A DNA stretch of 14,715 bases. It comes from an uncultured Bacteroidales bacterium (lineage in GTDB: Bacteria > Bacteroidota > Bacteroidia > Bacteroidales > UBA932). The position numbers and the translations under genes are program-made. The stretch is from contig CAMFRR010000004.1 of the NCBI GenBank assembly GCA_945982095.1, forward strand, positions 1-14,715, in the 5' to 3' direction. Under the pieces are notes generated by a model, which ran no database searches, was not told where the DNA came from, and saw only the letters and a list, made by a program, of their open reading frames with translations. Below, in pieces: positions 7,041 through 14,715 of the stretch (within the stretch, counting starts at the first letter, position 1; each line of letters begins with the position of its first letter).

Positions 7041-9368
7041 ATGAAGAACATTATCACAAAGATTGCTTTTGCGTTGAGCCTGGTGCTTTTCGCAGCCGCT
7101 TGTAAGGAGAACAAGCCGGTAATCGAACCGGTTTTCCCTCAGATGCAGACACTTATGGCTTCTGCAGGTCAGTCGGTTGATGTCGTTTTTGACGCCAACC
7201 TCGACTGGTCGCTCACAATTGACGGAGAGGGCGTGGGCACTTGGTTCGGCATTGATGACAACGGAATGCTCGAGACCAAAGTCAGCGGTACCGCAGGCGA
7301 GGCCAGGAAAGTAAGCGTCAAATTCTCTGATGGAACTGACTTTGAGGACCGCGTTTGTACTGTAATGCTTACAATGGCTGAAAAGAGCCAGGAGATAGCC
7401 AAGATAACCAGGGTACGCGCTGACAGGAAGTTCGCAATTTTTGCAGCTGAAACTGATGAGTATTCATTCAAGAAAGAGGGAGAAAGCTATGTCTATTCAG
7501 ATCAGGCTGCTGAGTCTCTTGAGCTCATCACCTTCCCTGGCGACCTCACATATACTGTCCCTGTCAAGATTGAGTCCAACTTCTCATGGATGCTCAACAC
7601 AGGCAGCGATTTCGTGACTGCAAGTGTTGTGGAATCTACAGGCGATGTGACTGAGACCGTTCTCTCATTGACCTGCGACCCTAGCATTGCAAACGGAAGC
7701 ACAGTGGAGCTTAAATTCCTCACTTCCGCAGATGCTGATGCCTTCTCGATTCCTGTAGCCCTCACTATCCCGGCTTTTGGCAACAGGATGGAGATTCAGA
7801 GCAACGAAGAGTTCACTTTCAACAAACAGGGCCAGCTCAAACAGGCTATGGGTTATGTTGACCAGCCGGCAGTAATGTATCTCAGGGCTGCTGATGGTGC
7901 AAGGGTAGTTGCCCTTGAGTGGAATGCTGAGCAGGAGTGGTTCGAAACTTCATTTGCAAGCTGGATCCATACTGAGATGAATTACAAGGAAGGCGAGAGC
8001 GGCTTCCTCCGCAACATCACTGCCATGACAAGCGTAGACCTCAACGAAGGTGCTGCACGTCAGGCCGTGCTTCTTGCCCTGCCATATACCATGGCAAATC
8101 TTGACGTTGACGCTCTGCTGAATGCCAGCGGTACAGAGATTAAGGCCGAATACGAAGATTATATAGCTTGCATCATCAATCAGGATGGAATCAAACCTGC
8201 ATTCATTTCAGTTGATGAGACTGCAGACAATTATAAGTACACTTTTGCTGAAGCCGACCCTGACAAGTATGGATGGGTTTCAGGAGAATACGGTGCAGAG
8301 CAGGTTTATCACCTCACCTTCTCAGACCAGTATTCAAGCTGCTCACTCGTACTCAATCAGCCATATGCCTCATTCGATGTAAGGGATTACGACAACAATC
8401 TCAAGAATGAAGACAATACTTTCTGGATGTCAGTTTCTGAATTCGGAGGCAAGAAACAGAACGTTGCAGTGTGGATGGATGATCCGGGCGAGCAGAATCC
8501 TGTTGCTTTCGTAATCTTCTACGATTCCAATGACAACGCTATGGGCGTGCTCATCTGCGAGTACAACACCAACCCTGGAGGAGGTTCAGGCACTTCAGAC
8601 AATCTCTTCTCTCTTGCAAGCGGTACAGGCAAGGTGACCAAACTTGCTGCCGGCAACGAGGAATTCGACATGCTGAAGATGAACTTCAACATAGATGAGA
8701 TTTACGAAGTTGCAATCGCTTCACACAAGGCCAGGATAGAAGGTACCAAGGAGTACTTCAACCTTGCAGCCATGGATGCCAACGGCTCTGCTATAGAGAA
8801 CTTCACCGAGTTTAGACCTGAACCTGTGGATGAGAAGTCCCTCGACATTACCATTGACGAGACTGTACAGGCAGGATCCTACATCTATCTGCTTTATTAT
8901 GAGAGGGTTTGCGACCACCCTTATTGCTATGAGCCTGAGTGTCAGAAGGTATTTGCCATCGTTAAGGTAATGTATGACCCTGAGGCCGGTTCAGGCGCCG
9001 AGGCTCCTATAAGCTTCGCATATCCTTCACTTGTACAGAATGCTACACTCGAGCTCTGCAGCGACGAACTTTACCAGACTGTAAAGGGCGAGTTCGGCAA
9101 CTTTGACAGGGAGAACGTTTATCAGCTCGTCTACAAGGGTGAGGCCATGAACGCCACACTCAAAGTTCCTGGCGCTCCTACCTGGGGCCTCGCATACCAT
9201 GATGAGGTGGGTGACGGAAGATATTGGTTGTCTTGTGAGATGGAAGGTTCAGACAAGATGTCGGTATACATGACCAAGAAGAATGAGGTCGACTTCTTCA
9301 TTTGGAAGAAGAGCGAAATGGATTATATGCCATACCTCATCCTCGTCTGCACAGCCATCGATGAGTAG
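7041..9368 (+). CDS. Large lipoprotein with BACON-like modules and internal repeat (DUF5003-like)
   Basis: This 775-residue lipoprotein has the lipobox LFAAAC with Cys21, counted from ATG 7041. An in-frame ATG at 7029 overlaps the previous stop (ATGA) and adds only MTYT, so either start is possible. Two N-terminal beta modules resemble BACON domains: about 35-125 (VVFDANLDWSLTIDG) and about 165-250 (VKIESNFSWMLNT). The middle and C-terminal parts contain a repeated module, about 421-509 (QVYHLTFSD to GVLICEYN) and 691-775 (NVYQLVYKG to LILVCT), separated by a glycine/serine linker (NPGGGSGTSD, 511-520) and another domain. C624, C629 and C634 form a small cysteine cluster with H626. It is probably a surface-exposed substrate-binding or complex-stabilising protein, placed like the second accessory lipoprotein of peptide-importing SusCD systems. 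It may belong to DUF5003, but that family name is a guess. No catalytic motif is seen. Confidence 0.8.
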   Translation: MKNIITKIAFALSLVLFAAACKENKPVIEPVFPQMQTLMASAGQSVDVVFDANLDWSLTIDGEGVGTWFGIDDNGMLETKVSGTAGEARKVSVKFSDGTDFEDRVCTVMLTMAEKSQEIAKITRVRADRKFAIFAAETDEYSFKKEGESYVYSDQAAESLELITFPGDLTYTVPVKIESNFSWMLNTGSDFVTASVVESTGDVTETVLSLTCDPSIANGSTVELKFLTSADADAFSIPVALTIPAFGNRMEIQSNEEFTFNKQGQLKQAMGYVDQPAVMYLRAADGARVVALEWNAEQEWFETSFASWIHTEMNYKEGESGFLRNITAMTSVDLNEGAARQAVLLALPYTMANLDVDALLNASGTEIKAEYEDYIACIINQDGIKPAFISVDETADNYKYTFAEADPDKYGWVSGEYGAEQVYHLTFSDQYSSCSLVLNQPYASFDVRDYDNNLKNEDNTFWMSVSEFGGKKQNVAVWMDDPGEQNPVAFVIFYDSNDNAMGVLICEYNTNPGGGSGTSDNLFSLASGTGKVTKLAAGNEEFDMLKMNFNIDEIYEVAIASHKARIEGTKEYFNLAAMDANGSAIENFTEFRPEPVDEKSLDITIDETVQAGSYIYLLYYERVCDHPYCYEPECQKVFAIVKVMYDPEAGSGAEAPISFAYPSLVQNATLELCSDELYQTVKGEFGNFDRENVYQLVYKGEAMNATLKVPGAPTWGLAYHDEVGDGRYWLSCEMEGSDKMSVYMTKKNEVDFFIWKKSEMDYMPYLILVCTAIDE

Positions 9369-9385
9369 AAAATTTTAATATTATC

Positions 9386-12019
9386 ATGAATATTACGAAA
9401 CTGCTGAAGTTTATTGTTCCGGCATTTATGCTCGTGACCGCGTTCTCATCTTGTTCGAAAGAAATTTCGGACAAGAGGGACAGCGGCTACGGCTATGCCC
9501 AGTTCAAAATCTACAAGGAAGCTTCTTACGAAGGTTCCAAGGCGTCTTTGGATTATCTGAGGGACGCTTCAAAGGTTATGGTTCAGCTCCAGTATGGCGA
9601 AGTCTCAATCAGCCAGACACTTACCCTGTCATATGCTGATGCGGAGTCTGCTGAGTACGGAGTGCGCAGCGCCCGTATCAAGCTGCTTACCGGTAACTAC
9701 AAGGTGGTGACTTACACTATTTTCGACAATCTGGACAATGAAGTCTACAAATCCGGCAATGGCGGCGAGTTCGACATTGTTGAAGGCGGTCTTACCGTGC
9801 ATGACCTCACAGCAGATGTGACTCCACGCGGCAAGGCTATGTTCACCTTCACCAAGTTCTTCGCTTCGGGTGCCAAGTCTTCTGCCGAAAGCTCATATAC
9901 CTTCGATGAAATACGCAAGGCTGAGCTCGTGCTGAGCAACACTGTGACAGGAGTAAGGACACAGGTGCGTGATCTCGAGACCTCATTCGACATTCATTTC
10001 GATGAGTCGGATGACAAGGAGGATGACTACATGACTTCTAGTCAGGCCTGCACCACAAAGGTGAGCCTCAGGGCCGGAAAATACAAGCTGGTTTCGTATA
10101 CTCTCTATGACAAGGACGGTGACCTGCTGGAGACAGGCAGTCCTCACGCTGCCGCTGTGGAGCAGGGTCTGGATATCTTCGAGGTTAAGGACAACAGCAC
10201 CACAGAGGTAAATGTTCCTGTCACAATGAACGAGGCGGCAGCCTACCTCAAGGATTATTATGCCCTCAGGGAAATATGGGAGTCTCTGGACGGCCCTAAC
10301 TGGTACTACATAGGCGAGGATTGGGCTGAAGGCGCTAACTGGGATTTCGAGCACAAGTCTCCGGATCTTTGGGGCGACCAGCCTGGAGTGCAGCTTCATC
10401 CAAACGGACGTGTAGCTCTCATCAACATAGGCGATTTCTGTTTCAAGGGCGAACTTTCACCTGCAATAGGCAAGCTCACTGAGCTTACTGAGCTTTATCT
10501 TGGCTCACACAATGACATCAATATGTTCGGATATGACCCTACTCTCAAGCGTGACGGAGGCGATGTTGAAAGGTTCAATCGCCACAAAGAGTATATGGAC
10601 ATGATGCACCCAGCAAGCCAGCTTTCTGAGCCTATTGCCAGGGCGCTTAAGGAGCATGATATCGCAATTCCAGAAATTGCCCTTTACGACAAATACAGCG
10701 AGGAGCAGATTATGGCTATGAGCAGGCCTGAGGGCATACAGCTCAAAGACGTAAGACCGGGCACACTTTGCAACGGTCTCACCAAACTCCCTAAGGAGAT
10801 GGGCAATCTGCACAAGCTGGAGCGCTTCTATGTAGCCAACGGCCTGCTTGAGGATTTGCCTATGGAGATGGGCGAGCTCGAGAGTCTTGAAGAGATAGAG
10901 ATTTACAACTGTCCTAAAATGACCAAGGCTCCTGAGGTCTTCTCGAAATTCAAGGCCCTGGAGGTAGTCAATTTGGGATACAACCCTCAGCTGGGAGAGG
11001 GCGAGGCAGAGAAGATTGTGGATATGTTGTCCAAGAGCCCTTCTGCAGCCAAGTTACAGATTCTCTACATGAACAACTGTAACATGACTGTCCTGGACGG
11101 AGCTGCGATAAAGAGAATGCCGAAGATAGGACTTCTGGATCTTGCAAGCAACAAGATAGAGCGCATTACCGAAGCCTTCGGCAGCGAGATAGGTCCTACC
11201 AAATTCTTTATCAACAACAACCGCCTGACGGAGTTCCCTGTGGACGAGAACGGAGTGTTCTGCAATATGGACGATGTGGAGAACTTCACCGCAAGCAACA
11301 ATCTCCTGACCGAATTCCCTGACATCTTCGATGCCAAGTCGGTCTACACCATGGGTTCTGTGGACTTCTCGTTTAACCACATAAGCCGCGTCCAGAACGC
11401 AGGCAACGGCTATAAGGGTCTTAAGGTTACAACCCTCACCCTCAACAACAACGAGGAACTTACCATGTTCCCTGCAGCTTTCGCCGAGTCCAACTCCATC
11501 ATCACCAACTTTGCCCTGAGGGGCTGCTCACTGGAGGGCTTCGAGAAAAAGTGTTTCGTAGGAAAGACAGTGGTGGACATTTCTTCACTCGACCTGTCAT
11601 ACAACCACCTCAAGAAGTTGTCAGACGAGATGATAGCCACCAACATGCCTTACCTCTATGGAATAGACATATCCTACAACAGGTTCAAGAATTTCCCTTT
11701 CACTCCACTTGACTGCGCTTACCTCACTGTATTTGCAATCAGGGGACAGAGGAACGAGAACGGCGCACGCTGTCTGGCCGAATGGCCTACAGGCATATAC
11801 AAACATAAAGGACTCAGGGGTCTGTACCTCGGATCCAACAACCTAGGCAAGGTGGATGACACCATTTCAACACTTTGCTATTACCTCGATATCAGCGACA
11901 ACCCTGAAATCATATTCGACGCCAGCGACATTTGCTATGAATATTCTCGCGGCAGGTTCTACCTGATATACGACACTACACAGGATATACGTAATTGTGA
12001 ATATATAGTAAAGGAATAG
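9386..12019 (+). CDS. Leucine-rich-repeat lipoprotein with tandem N-terminal beta domains (DUF4458-like)
   Basis: This 877-residue lipoprotein has the lipobox AFSSC with Cys23. Residues about 35-148 and 149-282 appear to be two copies of one beta domain; compare RIKLLTGNYKVVTYTIFD (97-114) with KVSLRAGKYKLVSYTLYD (225-242). They resemble DUF4458, often found before LRRs in Bacteroidales. A typical Bacteroidota LRR cap follows (ALREIWESLDGPNWYYIGEDW, about 293-313, and GRVALINIGDFCFKGELSP, 341-359). Residues about 375-455 interrupt the repeats with a charged helical insert. LRRs then resume (LTKLPKEMGNLHKLERFYV) and run to about 850. LRR surfaces bind proteins, so recognition of a host, dietary or partner protein is plausible. 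No catalytic residues are recognised. The start lies 17 AT-rich bases after the previous stop with no Shine-Dalgarno, and the next gene begins 7 bases after its stop. Confidence 0.85.
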   Translation: MNITKLLKFIVPAFMLVTAFSSCSKEISDKRDSGYGYAQFKIYKEASYEGSKASLDYLRDASKVMVQLQYGEVSISQTLTLSYADAESAEYGVRSARIKLLTGNYKVVTYTIFDNLDNEVYKSGNGGEFDIVEGGLTVHDLTADVTPRGKAMFTFTKFFASGAKSSAESSYTFDEIRKAELVLSNTVTGVRTQVRDLETSFDIHFDESDDKEDDYMTSSQACTTKVSLRAGKYKLVSYTLYDKDGDLLETGSPHAAAVEQGLDIFEVKDNSTTEVNVPVTMNEAAAYLKDYYALREIWESLDGPNWYYIGEDWAEGANWDFEHKSPDLWGDQPGVQLHPNGRVALINIGDFCFKGELSPAIGKLTELTELYLGSHNDINMFGYDPTLKRDGGDVERFNRHKEYMDMMHPASQLSEPIARALKEHDIAIPEIALYDKYSEEQIMAMSRPEGIQLKDVRPGTLCNGLTKLPKEMGNLHKLERFYVANGLLEDLPMEMGELESLEEIEIYNCPKMTKAPEVFSKFKALEVVNLGYNPQLGEGEAEKIVDMLSKSPSAAKLQILYMNNCNMTVLDGAAIKRMPKIGLLDLASNKIERITEAFGSEIGPTKFFINNNRLTEFPVDENGVFCNMDDVENFTASNNLLTEFPDIFDAKSVYTMGSVDFSFNHISRVQNAGNGYKGLKVTTLTLNNNEELTMFPAAFAESNSIITNFALRGCSLEGFEKKCFVGKTVVDISSLDLSYNHLKKLSDEMIATNMPYLYGIDISYNRFKNFPFTPLDCAYLTVFAIRGQRNENGARCLAEWPTGIYKHKGLRGLYLGSNNLGKVDDTISTLCYYLDISDNPEIIFDASDICYEYSRGRFYLIYDTTQDIRNCEYIVKE

Positions 12020-12026
12020 TACTGAC

Positions 12027-13682
12027 ATGAAAAGACTTGCAATAAATATGGCCATGATGGTTATGGTAGCGACTGCGGCCATTTCGTGTCATGAGCCTCT
12101 GGTAGACTTCAATGTAGATATGGACAACATTGAGGCTGAAGCAGAGGGAGCTGAGATCCAGCTCAATCTGAGCGCACCGGGGGAGTGGGTTGCCAAGACC
12201 CAGGATCCATGGATTACCGTGTCTCCTGCCAACGGACGCGGAAGCGTGGAATGCCGCGTTATGGTGGATTCCTCTCTCGCATTCACTTCCCGTGAGGGTC
12301 TGGTGCGTATAGAAATGCTGTCCACCGGAGAAAGGAAAGACATCAAGGTGCATCAGAAAGGCTTCGAGCACAGCATAGTTTCTTCCGAAACCGATGTGAA
12401 CCTTGTGAGCTATGCCCCTCTCAAAGACCGTAAGTTCAGCATACAGGTAAGCTCCAATGTGCCTTTTGAGGTGGTTATTCCTAAGGAAATGCAGCCTTGG
12501 CTCAGCTACAAGATGGGTGAGCTGGTGCTGAACAGGGGCGCACGTCCACGCAAAGTCAACATTGACTTCGAATGGAACACCAACTTCTATCAGGAGGCCC
12601 GCGGCGGAGAAATCAGCTTCAAACCTCTGGATCCTGCTGTGGAACCTTCACGCCAGGATGTGCTTCGCATCAACCAGAACGGTGCTGACCCTATAGAGAT
12701 AGGTGTGAAAGGAGACTCTCTCGCCCTCATAGCCATAAACCGTGCTCTGGGCTGTTATGCCGAGTTCCCAACCGAAGAAAGGATGGAGCATTGGCCAAAT
12801 GTAGAAGTTTATAAATCCGGTCCTAACAAAGGCAGGGTACGCTATGCCAAATTCTATCTCTTCGGAATCAAGGAGCCGCTGCCTTTCCAGGTTAAATATC
12901 TCACTGCAGCAGAAGAACTTGAATTCTTTGCCAACGTGAACACCTTCCTTTTGGATCTGGAGCCTGGCGAGCACATATGCGAACTCACTCAGCTCAAGCG
13001 CCTTACAATTGCTGCATATGGTCTGAGCACACTTCCTGAGTATTTTACCAAACTCAAGAATCTGGAATACCTCAACCTTGCAAGCAACAACTTCCAGACC
13101 TTCCCTGAGATTCTCAACGAGACCAATTTCCCTAATCTGCACAGCATTATAATGAATGCCAACCAGAGACATGTGGTATATGACCTTTCCAACTCCAACA
13201 AGACCAAGAATCTTGGAGGCATGCTGGACGAACACGACGAGAATGAAGACGGAAGCTGGTCTTTCCCTAAGCGTCTGCTCAAATGGGACAAACTTGATAC
13301 TCTTGTGCTTTCTGTGAATTATTTCCAGGGCAATATCCCTGATATGGTGGGCGAAGTGCCGGTTTGGACAGCTGCAGAGGTCAATGCCTGCGACACCCTT
13401 CCGACCAGGCTCATAGGCCTTCCTAAGGTTCTTCCTAATGCCAAGCTCTTCACCTGCAACCTCAACAGGCTCACAGGAGAACTGCCGGAGTGGCTGCTCT
13501 ACCACCCTTGCCTCGACCTTTGGATGCCAGATGCCCTGGTGTTCCCGCAGGAGGGTAAGGACCAGAAAGGCAACAGCGCAGGTTTCAGCAATGCTCCTGC
13601 CAGCCTGGACTACTACTACAAAGAATACGTTAACAAGAAATACAACCCTGCCAACCGTACGGAGGAGGACGAAGAAGAATAA
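12027..13682 (+). CDS. BACON-domain leucine-rich-repeat lipoprotein
   Basis: This 551-residue lipoprotein has the signal MKRLAINMAMMVMVATAAISC and anchored Cys21. Residues about 30-112 are a convincing BACON domain (GEWVAKTQDPWITVSPANG, ending IKVHQKG). Residues about 113-225 form a second, diverged module of the same build, ending VLRINQNG. From about 228 an LRR section starts with a cap-like helix (DSLALIAINRAL) and continues with repeats such as LTQLKRLTIAAYGLSTLP and LKNLEYLNLASNNFQTFP to about 510. The tail ends in TEEDEEE. BACON domains are known as Bacteroidota modules proposed to bind carbohydrate or mucin, while LRRs usually bind protein, so a glycoprotein ligand is possible but inferred. 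A weak AAGGAA precedes the start by 10 bases, and only 7 bases separate it from the previous LRR gene. Confidence 0.87.
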   Translation: MKRLAINMAMMVMVATAAISCHEPLVDFNVDMDNIEAEAEGAEIQLNLSAPGEWVAKTQDPWITVSPANGRGSVECRVMVDSSLAFTSREGLVRIEMLSTGERKDIKVHQKGFEHSIVSSETDVNLVSYAPLKDRKFSIQVSSNVPFEVVIPKEMQPWLSYKMGELVLNRGARPRKVNIDFEWNTNFYQEARGGEISFKPLDPAVEPSRQDVLRINQNGADPIEIGVKGDSLALIAINRALGCYAEFPTEERMEHWPNVEVYKSGPNKGRVRYAKFYLFGIKEPLPFQVKYLTAAEELEFFANVNTFLLDLEPGEHICELTQLKRLTIAAYGLSTLPEYFTKLKNLEYLNLASNNFQTFPEILNETNFPNLHSIIMNANQRHVVYDLSNSNKTKNLGGMLDEHDENEDGSWSFPKRLLKWDKLDTLVLSVNYFQGNIPDMVGEVPVWTAAEVNACDTLPTRLIGLPKVLPNAKLFTCNLNRLTGELPEWLLYHPCLDLWMPDALVFPQEGKDQKGNSAGFSNAPASLDYYYKEYVNKKYNPANRTEEDEEE

Positions 13683-13693
13683 AATTACAGACA

Positions 13694-14669
13694 ATGAAAC
13701 TCAGACATTTTGCATACATTGCCATTGCATCCTGCCTGTTCAGCTGCAAAGCCATAGATGAGCCCCTGCAGGAAGGCCCTCTGACTGCCCAGGACATAGT
13801 GATAGGTCCTGACGCCATAAGAGGTGAGCTGTTGGTGCGTTTCGATGAGAGGGTGGCTGATATACTTGACAAGGCAGGCCTGACAAAGAGCGGTCCTATG
13901 CAGAGCATGACCCGCTGCAACATCCCTTCCGTAGAAGAAGTGCTGGAGATTGTGAATTCCTACACCATAGAAAGGATTTTCCCTGTGGACAGCAGGAACG
14001 AGGCCCGCACAAGACGTGACGGCCTGCACCTGTGGTACCGCATTCGCTTTGATGAAAATGCTCCAATGGAAGAGGTCATCGCAGGCCTCAGCCGTCTGGG
14101 CGAGGTCAGCATAATAAGCTGCAACCGTGAAATCAAGAAAGCCTACAACGGCAAGGCTATGGCAATGCCAGCCGATCAGCTCAGGCGCAGTGCAGCTGCC
14201 GGCTTCAATGACCCAAGCCTGGGCATGCAGTGGGACCTCATCAACAACGGAGACCTTGGTCAGAGCAAATTCAGTGCAGGCGCCGACGTGAACGTTAAGA
14301 AAGCCTGGGAGCTTTGCACAGGACATCCTTCTATAGTGGTAGCTGTGCTGGACGAGGGTGTGGATTATACCCATCCTGACCTGGCCGGCGCAATGTGGAT
14401 CAACGAAGGCGAGCAATTCCGTTCACATGAAGATGCCGACGGCAACGGTTATGCCGGTGACGTTTACGGCTACAACTTTGCCTGGAATACAGGAGTGATA
14501 TCCACTGATTCAATGCAGGATTCCGGTCACGGCAGCCATGTAGCCGGCGTGATAGGCGCAGTGAACAACAATGGCGTGGGCATCAGCTCCATAGCCGGCG
14601 GCGACGGTACCAATCCCGGTGTACGCATCATGAGCTGCCAGATTTTCTCAGGCAACAAGGCTTCCACCG
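13694..14669 (+). CDS. Subtilisin-like (S8) lipoprotein peptidase, 3' truncated at contig end
   Basis: This is the N-terminal 325 residues of a secreted serine endopeptidase. The signal peptide ends CLFSC with a probable lipidated Cys18, so the enzyme should be membrane-anchored, probably at the surface. Residues about 40-150 look like an inhibitor/chaperone-type prodomain (IRGELLVRFDE at 42-52, GLHLWYRIRFDE at 110-121). The S8 domain begins near 173 (DPSLGMQWDLINNG). Catalytic Asp220 lies in VVAVLDEGVDYTHPDL, with DEG instead of the usual DTG/DSG, and catalytic His279 lies in SGHGSHVAGVI. The GTS serine motif lies beyond the end. The frame continues without a stop through 14670-14715, but those bases are library adapter, so the apparent tail after residue 325 is false. 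It begins 11 bases after the BACON-LRR gene and is the only visible degradative enzyme of the operon. Confidence 0.92.
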
Positions 14670-14715
14670 CTGTCTCTTATACACATCTGACGCTGCCGAC
14701 GACTCCTTACGTGTA
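14670..14715 (+). other. Nextera (Tn5) sequencing adapter plus i5 index, not biological
   Basis: CTGTCTCTTATACACATCT (14670-14688) is the Tn5 mosaic end as read through from an insert. GACGCTGCCGACGA (14689-14702) is the rest of the Nextera Read 1 adapter in reverse complement. CTCCTTAC (14703-14710) is the reverse complement of the 8-base i5 index GTAAGGAG, recalled as Nextera index S505/N505. GTGTA (14711-14715) begins the reverse complement of the P5 flow-cell primer. The order and lengths match the library construct exactly, so this is untrimmed adapter. Confidence 0.98.

Noticed and set aside
12648..13694. Long open frame on the minus strand opposite the BACON-LRR gene (348 codons)
   Set aside because: It is antisense to a well-supported LRR lipoprotein. 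Its translation has no recognisable domain and reflects the codon bias of the real gene.
13685..14416. Minus-strand open frame of 243 codons opposite the S8 peptidase
   Set aside because: The plus strand encodes a signal peptide, a prodomain and an S8 catalytic motif over the same bases; the minus-strand product matches nothing recognisable.
14670..14688. Tn5 mosaic end that could mark a genuine transposon insertion in the protease gene
   Set aside because: The bases that follow are the Nextera-specific adapter tail, an i5 index and the start of P5, in library order, rather than IS50/Tn5 sequence.

Overview
The window is a contig fragment from a member of the order Bacteroidales (phylum Bacteroidota). 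The evidence is a SusC/SusD pair, a row of lipoproteins with typical Bacteroidota lipoboxes, BACON-type domains, promoter boxes of the TAnnTTTG type, and mostly absent Shine-Dalgarno sequences. The genus cannot be decided from the sequence alone. All seven genes lie on the + strand.

Layout. Bases 1-1225 are the C-terminal two thirds of a phosphoglucomutase/phosphomannomutase-family enzyme, cut by the window edge inside its active-site loop and closed by a strong intrinsic terminator (1247-1279). An AT-rich 360-base gap follows. It carries a putative promoter and several TTGTAA/TTACAA half-sites, some arranged as palindromes. From 1589 to the end runs one tightly packed operon with junctions of 7-17 bases: a SusC-type TonB-dependent transporter, a SusD-type lipoprotein (the only gene with a near-perfect Shine-Dalgarno), a DUF4843-like lipoprotein, a large lipoprotein with BACON-like modules and an internal duplication, two leucine-rich-repeat lipoproteins (one with a tandem N-terminal beta-domain, one with BACON modules), and the start of a subtilisin-like (S8) lipoprotein peptidase.

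How the genes could work together. The layout is that of a Sus-like outer-membrane nutrient acquisition system, but the visible part has no glycoside hydrolase or lyase; its only visible enzyme is a serine peptidase. A coherent reading is a protein or peptide utilisation locus. Surface lipoproteins would bind substrate, the S8 protease would cut it, SusD would act as lid and SusC would import peptides with energy from TonB. The SusCD plus accessory-lipoprotein complex BT2261-2264 of Bacteroides thetaiotaomicron and RagAB of Porphyromonas gingivalis are known precedents for peptide import. The substrate here remains inferred.

The last 46 bases (14670-14715) are not biological. They are Nextera/Tn5 library adapter followed by an i5 index, so the S8 gene is truncated by an assembly artefact and its last genuine base is about 14669.
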